Shown piece by piece: positions 31,870 through 44,545 of a stretch of DNA of 64,000 nt (position 1 is the first letter of the stretch; every line of letters begins with the position of its first letter). A program made the translations under genes and the position numbers. The DNA comes from Ceratothoa steindachneri (lineage: Eukaryota; Arthropoda; Malacostraca; Isopoda; Cymothoidae). The notes beneath the pieces are model-generated. The model was not told the DNA's origin and made no database searches. It saw nothing but the letters and a program-made list of their open reading frames with translations. The DNA is taken from contig OZ018328.1 of the NCBI GenBank assembly GCA_963969495.1, positions 1,302,001 through 1,366,000 of the forward strand. Reading direction: 5' to 3'.

Positions 31870-34140
31870 GTTACCCCACCTCCGCTGTGCTTGCGCAATG
31901 GACCGTCCAATAGTCTTCTCCCGGAGAGGAGGCTAACACCTCCCCTTTGCCTACGGGTTCAGGAGACTCAACCTCGGCCCCTTCTCTGTCACTTTCTCCA
32001 GCGGCAGTGCCGCCTTTACTTTCCAAGAGGACTGCCAAGAGAGCACGAAGGCGGCTCAAAATGCTCGCTCGGTGGGAGCGGTTCGATAGAACCACCCACC
32101 TTACGGGGGCAAGGGATGGCAGGGCCGGCCGGCTCATAACATAATAAAAGCTACCTCGAATGGACCCGTGATGTCTTAGGGGATGTGGCCCATGGCGCCG
32201 GAGATAGACATGGTCCCTGAGATCACCCGTCCCAGAAGGTCGGATCTTTCATGGGATCGAATCCAGGCTTGGTGCCAAGCACTGAAACATGTCCGCCTCT
32301 ATGCAAGGTCCTCCTCAGACGCCTCGGGCCGCCGAGGACTCACGATGAGAGGAGAGATCTCCTCTCCTGTCTGGTGCCGATTCGTCAGCCAAGACCTTCT
32401 CCATTTCAGAGAAGGATCTTGCCTAGGCCTAAGTGCTCCTCGCGGTGGAGAGAAGCGGGTTCATTCCCCAACCTCCTCACAAATAAAAAGTAAGAGGACA
32501 AAGGGTTCCTCTCCTTCCGCGGGACCTCGAGGAGCAGACGGATCCACTGCCGTTTCAGCAAGCGACCAGGCCAAGATCGAAAGGCCAGCAGCGATGCTCC
32601 CCCAGGTCCAAGGCTCCAGACCAAGTCACAAGTCAGAGACTACCTGGCGTTTTCGAGCCCGCTGACTTCAAACGTTATTTGATTATTTGCTCCACTAATG
32701 GGAGCATGTTGGCTAAGGGCAACATGATCCATCATAGGATAGCTCTAGCTAGCCTGATTGGTAGAAAGCCGAAGGTGACTCGTTTCTCAGACGGAGCCTT
32801 CTTGCAAATGCATAGAATCCCTCCGATGCCGCCATGATTAGTGCCATTCGGACACTTGATGGCACGTCGGTGAATGAGTCTCTGCACTCTACTATGAACT
32901 TGGTGAAAAGAGTAGTTTATGTGAGCCATTTCTTGGTCTACTACATAGATGAGGTCACCTTAGAGCTGGCCAACCATCGAGCGGCCTAGGTCGAACGTGT
33001 GATAAGAAAACAGGGAGGGGCCTAGATACCTACCCCTACACTGTTGTTGACGTTCGACAGTGGCAATCACCCTGAGTCGGTGCGTGCCGGTTGTTATCGC
33101 TACCGCGTGAATGCGTTTGTGCCAATGCCGTGGAGGTGCTACTACTGCCACTGCTTCGGCCATACGAATCGATCCTGTCGTCATGCAAAGTCGGAGTTAC
33201 CCGAATTCTGTGCAAGTTGCTGTTACCCCACACACGATAAGTCCAAATTATGTGTGGCCAAGTGTGTCAATTGCGGGGTGTCGCACCGTGGTGCGTATCT
33301 TCCTGTGATGAAAATCCTGGCCATTCAATTCCAGGATTCTCTCTCATTTCACAAGGCTCGGGAATTGGTCAAGGCAAACCCTGTGCTTTCTAAGACGTCC
33401 AATGCCTCAATGTTAAGAATCACCCTTTTCTCAAGGCCCTTCCAGTCCTACGAGTATAGTCGTTTCCATGCCCATTCGGAACACTTCTGCTGCTTCGAAC
33501 TACCCCTGACGCTTCCCTGCTAGAACTGGCTGCATAAAGGGTTCAGGCCCAGCCCTGGCTAAAACCAGTGCTCCCCTTCCTTCCACCCATTACATGGCAA
33601 GAATACGAGCAGCTCTCCGGGCTGCTTGGCAAAAAAAAGATGAGAGACGGTCGAGGGGAACTTAAAGTTGCGTGACATTGCGCCCTGAATATTCTCATGG
33701 ACCTACCCCCAAATGCCACGACGGCTTCAAGTTGCTAGTTGTAATCTCCGAATTGGACACCCTCGCTCTACGGATCTTGTACTGTCCTGGTACCGGTACG
33801 AGCGGGGCGCTACCGTTTATCCTTTGTACATACTCTGCACAGATCGTGAACACTGAATTATGGACTTTGCGCGACTTTTTGGAGGAGCCCAGCTTCCTCC
33901 ACTTTATTTTTACACTGGTGTCTTTTTTTATAGGCTGTTTGTTCCTGCGCCTGGGGGAGGAGAGTCTAACCTCTACGCCGGCAAAGTTTCCTTCTTGTAG
34001 CCTCTTAGCTTTGTTTTGTTTTTTGTTGTTTTTATCGTTGTTACGAGTACTTGTCATTTATTTTTACTATGATCTAGTAATTCGCTTTAGCGACTACGGG
34101 GACTCATGCCCCAAGTAGGCATTCGCCAGATGAACTCGTA
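31870..34140 (+). mobile_element. I-like LINE, copy 3, lacking most of ORF2
   Basis: It carries the 5' part of the family (5' UTR/ORF1 start at about 31870-32000, KGNMIHHRIAL-type block near 32710, CCHC knuckles CYYCHCFGHTNRSC and CVNCGVSH at 33120-33290). At about 33590 it jumps directly to sequence equivalent to 31155 of copy 2, then runs to the 3' end near 34130 ('gtaggcattcgccagatg'). About 3.4 kb with the endonuclease, RT and most of RNase H is missing. ORF1 has several stops. It is a non-autonomous relic. Confidence 0.75.
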
Positions 34141-34548
34141 AATATAAAATCTCCCTTTTTTCCCCCAGCCTAACCGTTTCCTGTAAGGCGAAACGGCCGC
34201 GCGCCTCCACCTAGTTGTTAGACACACATGAGGCAACACCTCTGAATTTGGTCATAAGGTCATCTTCCGGGGTTTCTAAAGCTGCCTCCAGAAAGAATGT
34301 TGGACTAAAGTTTCAGCTCCTACGCCGACACCGAGTATTAGGCTAGGTGACTCGAGAGTGGTAGATCCTCCAAAGGAGGAACCCCCACCTCCGCAGCAGC
34401 CTCGTATGTCTAAGGTTTCGATACAGAGTGAAGAAAAGACTCGCATTGCGAGCCCAACCTCTCCTGATAAGTCATCGTGGGCGACAGCGCATTTTCCGTC
34501 CAACAGCGCCCGGAGTTATGCCTCCGAGAAACTTACTGCCAGTCACAT

Positions 34549-34765
34549 TGTAGCAGCGAGATCGTGATTTCCTGGCCAAAGATTCCCGCCGCCCTGACAA
34601 GGTCCGCTCGGTGGTTCAAGAAGAGGGTATTGAGGAGAAAAAATATTTTCTAAATTTAATTTACACACAAAAAAAAATAGAAATCAACCACAACCCCAGA
34701 AAACAAAAATGTAAATTTACCCAATTTCCAAAATATTAACTATCTTTAACCACAACTAAAAGATA

Positions 34766-34842
<77 letters not shown>

Positions 34843-35595
34843 GGCCTTACAACTTTACCCTGGCCACACACGCAAATAAGGAAATGTGAGGGCTTCACAA
34901 CCAGATTGCCCAGTGCCACCATGTGAGTCTGTTCAACTTTCTTCGGCTCTGGGAGCGCTATTACCGGTATGGAGGGGGGGGGGGAAAGGGAGGCGGGCCC
35001 GCTTTCTTGAGGGAAGAGAGGTTCCTTTTTCTTAAGGGACTGGAAGTTCAACTTCAGCCAAGGCGAATGATTCGCACTCAAGGATGAGGAAGTGGTGGTT
35101 CCAGTCAGAGCGGAAAGTGCGAGGGCTCAGGCCCCAATTGATGCGTCCCTTTACTGCCATACCAGAGTCAAGATTGGCTTCAACCGTCTCCAAAAGCCAG
35201 ATGTCGGCGACAATCGGTACCACGGAGCTGGAAAAGAGAAGGCACATTCAGTTACCTATTCACTGCCACACTCAAACATCTATACTCCTAACTCATTCAA
35301 CCATATCCACTCTCACACAATCTTCACTCACCTATCTTCGTCTAGGCGGCTCTTCCTTCCTCAGTCACAAACTTTACTTCCAAACTTTTACCTACACTTT
35401 CTAAAGAAAAACATATGCTGAAAGAATCCGCCTAAAAAGAAAACAGGAGATGAATGGGGGAGCACAATAGAGATCCATCGTGTCCCCCTACACAAAGTAA
35501 AGACGGTGATCACACGATCCACACCCACACACATTCTGCAAAAGAAGAAAGAGATTAGACATAGGGGAAGGAAGGTGGACAACCAAACTACTACA
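34549..35595. repeat. Solo LTR with 4-bp target duplication
   Basis: 1047 bp starting TGTAGCAG and ending CTACTACA (near-perfect inverted ends), flanked on both sides by ACAT (34545-34548 and 35596-35599). Removing it and one ACAT restores the I-like LINE sequence. It is the same family as the LTR at 2288-3352. A solo LTR results from recombination between the two LTRs of a full element. Confidence 0.85.
34770..34839. repeat. TA microsatellite in solo LTR
   Basis: A pure (AT)n run of 70 bp at the position homologous to 2485-2551 in the other LTR of the family. Confidence 0.95.
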
Positions 35596-36681
35596 ACATA
35601 AGGGGCTTCTCTTCGAGAGAGGGTCCCCGCAATTCCTCTGAGCTAAGCCTGAGGACATATTCTTTCAATGAAATTTTCACGGACTCCTGTCCAACTGGGA
35701 GGAGCTACGGAGGCTCGTCGTCTCGTTCCGTTTTCTAATAGCTGTCCACCCAACCGGGGTACAAAGGTTTTGCGACCGCATCACCATGGGATGTGGGCCG
35801 GACAGGAAGATGCGCGATTTACACCCGGTATGATGTCTCCGTTCTTCTCTTCGCTTTAGAAACTGCCTTTCAGTCAGCAGTTGTGCAGCTTTACCTGGAT
35901 AGGAGGTATACTGTTATTTCTGCATACATTCCACCGTCAGCCGACTCCGACGCTGGGGACTTCCAACTTGTCGCACGGTTGCCGCGGCCCTTTCTCTTGA
36001 TCAGAAACCTGAACGGGAGACATGTCTGAGGAGACTACTTGATCAATCCCAGGAGTCAGGTCCCTGTCAACCTGATCGATGAGCTGGAGATAGGTGTCCT
36101 AAATGTGGATGATTTTACGCGCCACTGCCCAAGAACTGCATCATTTCCCTGCCTCGATCTATCTTTGTGCTCTCCAGGATGCACAGCCTGGTTTGGGTGG
36201 ATAGTAGTCGATGACCTCCATGGTAGTGATCACTTTCAATTCGAATATCATTTTCCTGCCCGTTGCCACCCGACAGCCCGCACGGTGGTCCACCTTTCAA
36301 GAAATGACTGATGTCTATCGCAGTCGACTAGTTTAGGTCGGTAGATGAGGCCGTTGAGTTCTACGGTAACCTTATCGCCGTGGGCCTAACTATTATTCCT
36401 AGAACGTCTGGCGTTTTTCACGCTTAACGCTCCCGTGGTGATCAGCCGAGTGTGGGGTGACCCTCAAATAGAAGTGTTATGCCTATATGCGCTATAAGCA
36501 CCTTCCGGAAGATTTCACTGTCGCTGAATTTCGTCGAGGTAGGGCTAGGTTCAGATATGTTTCGAAGCACGCCTGCCGCTCTTCTTGTTGGGTATACGTG
36601 TCTTTACTTAGGACAAGAAGTAACAAGGAAAGGAAGTACCCTAGGAGACCTTAAAGTCCATTCAAAGAGGGTAACTTTGGA

Positions 36682-39400
36682 CTAGCAATCGAGCAGGCAC
36701 ATGGCTGCTATATTGTTTTTCGTCCCTAAACGGCCACTTTTCAAGACTTTGTCTAGTCTTGACTTTAACTGGTCAACAGATTCACTGTTGACAACTTCCA
36801 CTGGAAGTGCGTTCCACTCACCGCAGACACTGTAAGTGAAAAAATTTCCACACAGATTGCGGTTGTAACGCTTCAGTTCAAGTTTGAAGCCGTGATTGCG
36901 CGTTCTGTTCTCACTCAGTGTGAAAATATCCCGGTAGTCAACATTGTCGAACCCTGGAAGTATTTTGAAAACTTCGATGAGCAGACCACGCAGTCTACGG
37001 GTTTCCATCGAGAACAGATCTAATTCCCTTAGTCTATCCTCATAACTTTTATGTCGGATAGAAGGAATCAGCTTGGTTGCCCTGGCTTGTACGCGTTCCA
37101 ACCTTGCGATATCCTTTCGAAACGAAGGACTCCAAAATTGTACGACATACTCCAGGTGCGGCCGAACGAGGGGGTTGTACAGACAAAGTACTATCTCCTT
37201 GTACGGTATCCAAACTGGCGCTTTATGTAGCCTAACATCCTTTGGGCTTTCTTCTCTGCCTCGATGCACTGTTTCGAGAACTTAAGGTCGCTAGTAATAG
37301 TTACACCCAAGTCCTTCTCAGTGTCACTCGATTGAAGGGCAGTGCCCTTAAGCATATACTGAGATTGGGGGTTTCTGTGGCCGATATGCATTACTTTGCA
37401 TTTGTTCACGTTAAAAGGCATTTGCCACGTGTCCGACCACTCCCCAATCTTCACAAGATCTTACTGCAGGTGGGCAGTATTTTCCTCCTTTGCAACGTTT
37501 ATACCAAGCTTGGTATCGTCGGCAAATTTAGAAATCTTGGCAATCATGTCACAGTCCATGTCGTTGACGTAGATGATGAATAGTAGTGTTCCCAGGACAG
37601 AACCTTGAGGCACCCCGCTAGTAACGGGCACCCACTCAGAAGCCTGTCCATTCACCACCACCCGTTGCCGTCTGCCACTTAGCCAGTTCTCGATCCGCCG
37701 GCTACTTTTCCGTCTATGCCCAGCGCTCGCACTTTCCGGAGAAGGCGGCGGTGTGGTACCTTATCAAATGCTTTCTGAAAGTCTAAGTACACCACATCTA
37801 CCGCCTTGTCCCGATCGTGCTCACTGAACACGAAGTGGAAGAATTCCACAAGGTTCGTCAGGCATGACCGTTGCCTTCGGAAGCCGTGCTGGGAACTCCT
37901 CAGTAGCATGTTTGACTCTAAATACGACGTCATTTTGTCCATCATCATGCTTTCCATGAGTTTACCGACTATCGAAGTCAGACTGATAGGTCGGTAGTTT
38001 GGCGGCTGGCTGCGGTCTCCTTTCTTGAAGATAGGAGTCACCTCCTCTTCGCGCCAGTCTCGAGGAACGCATTCGGTCCGGATTGACATGTTGAAGATTG
38101 CGCTCAGGTGTCGTGACACTTGATCGCGCACTTCTTTCAACACTTTAGGTAGAAACCCATCCGGGCCAGGTGACTTATTCGTCATTAGGTCAGTGATCTT
38201 CTTTTTTATTTCCCCTTCGGTGAAGTCCATATCCTCCAGCTTTTCCACCGAGTAGGAATCCATTGGCTAGGGGATAGGACCACACTCTTCAGTAAACACT
38301 GAAGAGAAGTAGTCGTTGAGGAGGTTAGCATTTTCTGCATCTGAATGCTTTAATGCCCCCTCCTCATTTCTCAAAGGGCCAATCGTTCGACGGATTGGTT
38401 TACGGCTGTTCACATATCCGAAAAAATCCTTGGGATTCTCTTTACAGAGTCTCGCCACCCGGAGTTCCTCAGACCGCTTAGCCGCCCTTATGCTAGACTT
38501 CACTCTCCTGGCTAGCCTCCGGTATTCTTCAAAGTCGCCCGAGATCTTCGATTGCCTGTACACAGTTCTCTTTTTCCTAAGCAGTTGGCCGATTTCTCGA
38601 TTAAACCACTTTGGTTAAACAGAAGACCGACGGGGACATTCCAGAGGGAAGAAACGTAATTGAAGACTCATGAACATATTTTTGAAACTGTTCCAAGAGT
38701 CTTCAACGACATCGCACACTTCTAGCCTTGCGTCCGTCAGTCCAGCACGAAGACCTGCAAAGTCTGCTCTTTTCAAATCGAGTTTCCTCGATTTACTAGT
38801 TGCAGGCCCTGCCTTCGGGACTTTGACTACAAATCTAATTAGTCGGTGGTCACTGCCACCGACCTCTTCGCCAACAGAGAGGTCCTCAACGATGTCATCC
38901 TCAGAGGTGAAAACCAAGTCGAGGATATTGTCTCCTCTCGTTGGCTCTCTCACCGATTGAGTCAGGAACTCGTGGTTTTTGAACTCCAGGAGTAGTGCGT
39001 TCTCGCCACGGGGCTCTCTTGTTTCGTAGTCAACTTGTGTGTTGAAATCACCCATGACGATACACACTCTGTCTTCATCAAGTTCTCTTAGTAGCTGGTA
39101 CAGATCTCTGTCCTTTTCAACAAGTTGGGCGGGAGGTCTATAAAGCACCAGGGTCCTGTATTTGGCAGGACCTATCTCTAGGTCAACACCTAGTAGTTCA
39201 TGGTCGGATACGATATTGCAATCCGTCGAGTTGAGAGTATCCTTGACATAAAACATCACACCGCCACCCTTTCTGTCTCGCCTATCTTTCAGGAAGAGCT
39301 GGTAACCGGGAATCGTAAATTCACCTTCAAAATCTCGGCTTGAGGTTTTTATCCACGACTCCGTTATGGCCACCATCTCCGGTTCTTCTGTTGCTACGAG
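36682..39400 (-). pseudogene. Family B ORF2: endonuclease-RT, broken
   Basis: The endonuclease (39376-38615) shows MVAITESWIKTSSRDFEG, VLYRPPAQLVEKDRDLYQLL, VMGDFNTQVDYETR, NILDLVFTSEDDIVED and GGSDHRLIRF, so all catalytic motifs remain. The RT lies in shifted pieces: [45 protein letters not shown] and FADDTKLGI, then HLEYVVQFWSPSFRKD. Breaks: TAA at SV*PKWFN (near 38615), TAG near 38264, and frameshifts near 37670 and 37455. At the first two, copy 2 has CAA/CAG (Gln), so these are new nonsense mutations in this copy. Confidence 0.85.
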
Positions 39401-39483
39401 GCCACGAAGTTCTAGAAACTTGTTTCTGATAGACCTCGCATTAAACAGAAGAACTTTGAGGGAGTCCCCGACTGTGGGACTCC

Positions 39484-40733
39484 CTACGCTCTTCCGTTTC
39501 CCCCTTTGTTTCTCTGTGGCGGGGTCACTCCCCTCTTTGTGACTTCAGAAAAGGTCGTTCCTGGAGTAACACGGGTGTACTGGCGTACGTCTTCCTTTAC
39601 TCGGGGTCTGACACTTCTTTGGGTCCGCTCCACAACATCCTGGATCATGTTCGCTAGTGCAGCATTTCCTTTAAAGGAAAGACTCACTCCGTCCCATTTG
39701 TACAGGTCATTTCTCCCGTAAAAGGTGCGGTAGGGGTCTATAAAAAAAGACTCCTTCCGCCGTACAAAGATCTCCCAGGCGTTGGTTCATGGAGACGTTC
39801 CTCGCGTGAGCATTGCGGGATGGACCTCGTCTTGGGAGTATCCCGACCACGACACGTCTGCGGGTTTTTAGCCCACAGTCGTCAACTCCTCCCATAACCG
39901 TGGTCAGGATCTTCCCGCTGGCGCCTATTTTACCTCCTCGTAGGTAGAGATCGTTGCCACTTGCCATGAGGGCAACTACTGAGTTCTCAGAGATCTGAGA
40001 TTTCTCAGCCTCTACCCTCATTTCTCAGTTGCCCTTTCCTGGAAGGCAGCTTACCTTCACACTGGTGCGAAGGCGGGCCACTAGCAAGGGTTGTAGATCC
40101 CGCGCTTGGGAGTCACCGATCACGATGACCCTCGCGCATTTGGGTTCCGAGGACAGAGGCTTCCCTCTCAGTATGGGCTCTTTCGATTCCTCTTTCTTCC
40201 CCACTTTTTGGGGGTTTTTTCTTCTTCGTTTTTTCTTCCGTTTCTACTTTCTTTTCTGTTTTATCTACTGTTTTTCCTTTCTTACTCTTCATTTTCTTCT
40301 TTTTGACACCCTGAGTAACCCCAGCAGCAACTGGCTCTGGGACGTCGGATGGATGGCCTATCTCTATCGACGCGGTGCTTGAGGGCTCAACAGAGGAGCC
40401 ATCGGCGTCGTTGAGAGTTTCTTGATGCTCTTGCTCTACCTTGGTGGCTGTCATCTCTGCAATGAAGGCTTCTAGACGACGGATTTGAATCACATGCACA
40501 GATTCGAGGATTTTCACCTTTTCTTCCAGCCGTCGTGTTTTTTCCGCAGAAGATTTAAAAACTTCCTTAAGCTCCTGAAGTTCTGCCCTTAGGACGCAGT
40601 CCGTGCAGATACTTCCAGGGTGGCATTTTGAGAAACACCCCTCCGGAAAATCTACGCACCCCTTGTCCTTTTGGCATGTCGAGCAGGTATATTTTAACGC
40701 ACCAGGTCCTTTCTTTCCAGTCATGCTGAACAC
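39484..40733 (-). pseudogene. Family B ORF1: zinc-binding, coiled coil, SGNH esterase
   Basis: The first piece (40733-40113) starts MFSMTGKKGPG, with a Cys-rich segment YTCSTCQKDKGCVDF and CHPGSICTDC, a PHD-like zinc-binding fold. A coiled coil (LQELKEVFKSSAEKTRRLEE) and a Lys/Glu tract follow. After a frameshift near 40140, VIVIGDSQARDLQPLL gives SGNH block I. A TGA near 40028 interrupts before VVALMASGNDLYLRGG (block III) and KWDGVSLSF (block V, with Ser where His is usual). The order matches CR1 ORF1. The breaks at 40140 and 40028 are also present in copy 2. Confidence 0.75.
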
Positions 40734-42530
40734 TTTATATCTTTAAATACTGTGTGACCACTCAATAAAAAAGAAAGGGGGTGGTGAGTTCGCCCCGCGT
40801 GAGTCGCCCCCCCCCCCCGTCGTCCTATCGATCGGAGAGGTTTCGGATCTTTCAGAAGGCACGCTCCTTGTGCTGCTGTTCGTCCGACCGAGTCGTCAAA
40901 CCTCGGCGTGCCGTGGCTCCCAACCAAGCAGCACTGACGGTCCCCGAAGGGGCCATCGATTTCTCACCAGGTGAACAACGGAGCACACCCCGTACTAAAC
41001 TCCTACTAGTTCCCTTCACGACGGCCAAGATCTCAAAGCAGCGTTCTGACGCATGAGGTAGCTGCCAGGTCCTTATATGTAGATGGAGGAAAAAAAGGGA
41101 AAAAGTGACATGATAGGAGTAGGCTTTTTTTGTTTTTTTTTTGTTTTTGTATAAGTGGGAGAGATAGGATAAAATTAAAAAAGGAGAAGGATAGAGTAGA
41201 AAAAGGAAGGAATGACGCACTTAGTCTGGAACATCGTTTCCGACCAAATCGACAAGGGAAGCCCTACCAGGGGTACCCAGAAGAGGTACCCCCGCCGACA
41301 TAGCTCGAAAAGTCAAAGATACACACAAGCTCTCTTCCCGTGACAAGGGGGCGTCAACTCTCCCTCTACTTTCTTTATGAGAGAGAGAGAGAGAGAGACT
41401 TAACGAGAAGACTCCTCTAGCAGAGGTGTGTAAGCGAGTCAAAAGGATTCGGGACAAGTTCTCGTAGCCCCCCCCCCCCTCCCGTTTTCCAGGAGAATGG
41501 GACCGCAATCTCGGACCCCGCGTCTGTGGCAGAATCCTTTGCAACTGTATTTTATAGCCAGGATGCTGCTCCGCCAGCATTCAATGCGCGTCGTGATGTT
41601 GCGGAAGGCCGCCTAATGGACTTTACCTCCAGAGGGGGTGAACCCTTCAATGATAGGTTTGGTTTACTTTGACGGAGTTGCGTTCCGATCTTTTTGGTAC
41701 GCGGACACCGCCCGTCCAGACGATGCCTCGTACGCCATGCTCTGACACCTGGGTGAGCGAGGCATGGCCTTTCTGGCAGATATATTCGACAGAATCCGGG
41801 TAGAGGGTATCCTCCCAGATTCCTGCCTAATCGCTCCTGTGCTCACTTTTCGCAAACCGGGAAGAGATGTCTCTACCAGGCCTGTTTCCGCATAATCTCT
41901 CTAACCTCCTACGTGCGTAAGTTAGTGGAGAAATTGGTAAATGTTAGTTTAGCTTATTTTCTGGATAGCGGAGGCCATCCGTCTTCTGCACAGTGCGGTT
42001 TTTGCAAGTTCCACTCCATGTCGGATGCTCTGCTCTAACTGGAAAATGCCGTCCGCGATGTCTTCCTTCGTAGCTAGCACCACGTCACAGTGTTTTTCGA
42101 GCTGGAGAAGCTCTATGATACCACATGGCGATATGGTATCATGGAAATTCTCCTCGCGATGGGGGCGACGGGACGCCTCCCAATCTTTATATCTTAATTT
42201 TTGCAAGATCGTCGTTTCCAGGTATGTGTGGGGAAAGCCTCCTCCAGCACATTAGGGTTGGAATAGGCTTGTCTCGAGTAAAGTGCTCCCATTAGCACAC
42301 TCTTTTCCCAGAACATCAATTGCATCACCTCGGTGCTATCGGAAGAGATGTTCTCGCTACGCTCTACGGGGGTGACCTTTCAATCTCTTTTTGCGAAGCC
42401 GAAATGCCACCTTGGAACGTCGACTTCAACAGGCATTGAACCGCATCTCAAGCTATGTCGAAGGGTTCAGGCTTTGGTTTTCCTTGGCCAAAACTAAAGT
42501 AGTGCACTCCTGTCGCCATTCCCGGTTTTT

Positions 42531-43599
42531 CAAATATTTGGCAACCTTGAGTTCTAGAGACCCGATGTGAAAGTCATAAGGTAATGCTTTTACGCACTTT
42601 TACACAATATACTACTCATAGTTTTGAAAAAATATTATATATATCACAGTACTGCAGATGGCCAATTTGGCACATTTTATAGCACTTAGACATAAAAAGT
42701 CCACTACACCAACATGATTCTACATAGAGCTCTAATGCTTACACACATTTGGTTAGCCTGTTGGGCAATTACTGTAGTGTATGGGAAGTGTCTTCTATGA
42801 AGTATGTATATCTTCAGGGGGTGCCATGTTTAATCACCTGTAACTTTTGCTATAAAAAAGTAATATTTGGGGGGATTTATGATATAGAAAACATTTGATA
42901 TGGCTCACATTTGCTCATAATATTCTCCTAGATATAACTAGAAACATTTTTCAACTCTATCCAAAGCTGTATCACACAAGCAATTTGGACAAAGTATGCT
43001 GTTTTAATAGACTTTTTAATTATGAGAAGTTAAAAATCAAATTTTGCCAGGCGATTGTAGATCAAAATAGTTGGTCCCTATCAGGTTAAATCATAAACAC
43101 TTGTCTTTTTCAGATATAAAATGACTACATTGCGGAAACAGGACAAGGTATATTTACTTGGAAACAAGAAGGATTATCTGTCAGGCTGCAGGTATAGTAT
43201 ATGGTCATTCATGGGATTTATTTTCTGTTAATAAATCAGCCTAAATAGCGTTTCGAAAACCATAACCATAAATTTGTTTGATCGAAGTTGTTGCCTGCTA
43301 GTTTTTAGGCCTAATGAAATAATGAACTGGGTTTTACGAGAAACAATTAAACAAATATAAATATATTCATAGAATCAACGAATGTACAATGAGATAAGTT
43401 GGATTAGGTATACAATGTAAGATATGGTAAAATATGATTTACAGTAACGAGATGAGAAGAGAAATGAAGTATGTGAAATAAATATGAAATAATATGGTCA
43501 CTACGATGGACTGAATTGGGGGCTGCAAACACGAGAAGTAAATAGAATTAGGCCTTACTCTCGTATCCCGGTTACCCCACCCCTTTTACTATTTTGAGA
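42531..43599. other. No recognisable gene
   Basis: AT-rich sequence after the I-like copy. No long open frame or terminal repeat was recognised. Confidence 0.4.
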
Positions 43600-43914
43600 T
43601 TACAAGTCCGAGTACCGACGAGGCCTCCTGACGACGTGACCGGAACGTGTGACGGTGCCATTAGTTTGGCTGCGGGTACAGGGACACAGATTTGCTGTGG
43701 CAGTGCCATTAGCGTTGAACGAGGCACTGGCACGAGAGAAGGTTGATGGAGCGAGGGTGATCCGCTTGTTGGTTCCTTCCGAGATGGCGTCAAGCGAGAT
43801 GTGGGAGTCTTGAGTCCCGTTGTCAGCTGACGGAGTGACCAGTGGGGGAGAGATTTGCTCCTGACTAACCACTTTTGCCGACGAGGGTTCCTGCAAAAAA
43901 GGAGGAGGCAGCAA
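43600..43914 (-). pseudogene. Possible LTR-element pol C-terminal tail
   Basis: A 104-codon minus-strand frame, Ser/Thr/Pro rich, ends in VTRSGHVVRRPRRYSDL and a stop. The ending resembles the TRSGRxVxxPxRY tail of many Gypsy polyproteins. No other element parts were identified around it, so this is a weak suggestion. Confidence 0.28.
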
Positions 43915-44039
43915 AACGGAGGGTGGAGTTGGGGAGGCAGTAGTAGTTAAAAAGGTGGGGTTTAGGTTGTTTGGGGGGATTACTGTACCATAAAGGGGTA
44001 TTGTAGGAGGAGAATAAGGTGATTGGGGTTCTAGATGAA

Positions 44040-44287
44040 CATTAGAGATTATTACTTAAATTAAGGAGTCATGGTTTTGGAGAAGGAATAGTGAGATGGA
44101 TAGGTGAATGGCTAACTTCCATAAGACAAAGAGTTGTAATACAAGGGCAAAAACCAACTTGGGGTAATATAAGAAGTGTTATGCTGCAAGGTTCAGTATT
44201 GGGGCCGATATTATTCCTAGTATTTATTAATGATATTGTCGAAAATATTAAATCAAATATTCTAAAATTTGCTGATGATATAGGAAC
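44040..44287 (+). pseudogene. LINE RT fragment, 5' piece (third LINE family)
   Basis: Reads HGFGEGIVRWIGEWLTSIR, MLQGSVLGPILFLVFINDIV and ILKFADDI on the plus strand: the RT palm, including the catalytic FADD. It stops abruptly after FADDI where CR1-3 is inserted, and resumes at 48812. It is AT-rich and distinct from the CR1-1 sequence. Confidence 0.78.
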
Positions 44288-44545
44288 ACAAAAACATAAG
44301 AAAAGAAGGAGACTGCAAAGGACCATTCATGGCCTACACTTGGCAGCTCCTGTTCCAGTCAACATACAAAAGATTTCTTACCAGAGAAAAGTCATCAACA
44401 TTGTCACCCTTTACAGGAGTTCGTCAGATCTAATCTACAATATACATAAAATGCATCCAGAGGATTATGTCCATTCATGCAACCGCAAAATATAATCTCC
44501 CCACTCCTTAGAAAAATATATACATATGTACATACATAAAAAAAG

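Larger units (their letters stand above)
36611..41397 (-). mobile_element. Second CR1-group LINE (family B), copy 1
   Basis: Minus strand: 5' UTR starting with a CT repeat (41397-41380), ORF1 (zinc-binding, coiled coil, SGNH esterase), ORF2 (APE endonuclease, RT) and a 3' end next to 36611. It is inserted in I-like copy 4 with a possible 5-bp duplication ACTTA (36606-36610 and 41398-41402). It is GC-richer than CR1-1 and only distantly related to it. A partial second copy sits at 61661-64000. Several stops and frameshifts inactivate it. Confidence 0.82.
34160..42530 (+). mobile_element. I-like LINE, copy 4, split by two insertions
   Basis: Three collinear pieces form one 5'- and 3'-truncated LINE: 34160-34548, 35596-36610 and 41398-42530. 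They correspond to about 27700-28110, 28095-29150 and 29150-30010 of copy 2. Between them sit a solo LTR and a CR1-group LINE. The last piece keeps RT landmarks such as 'gatgttctcgctacgctctac'. No ORF survives. Confidence 0.75.

Noticed and set aside
41380..41402. GA/CT microsatellite as an independent repeat
   Set aside because: It is the 5' terminus of the family B LINE, adjacent to the target site.
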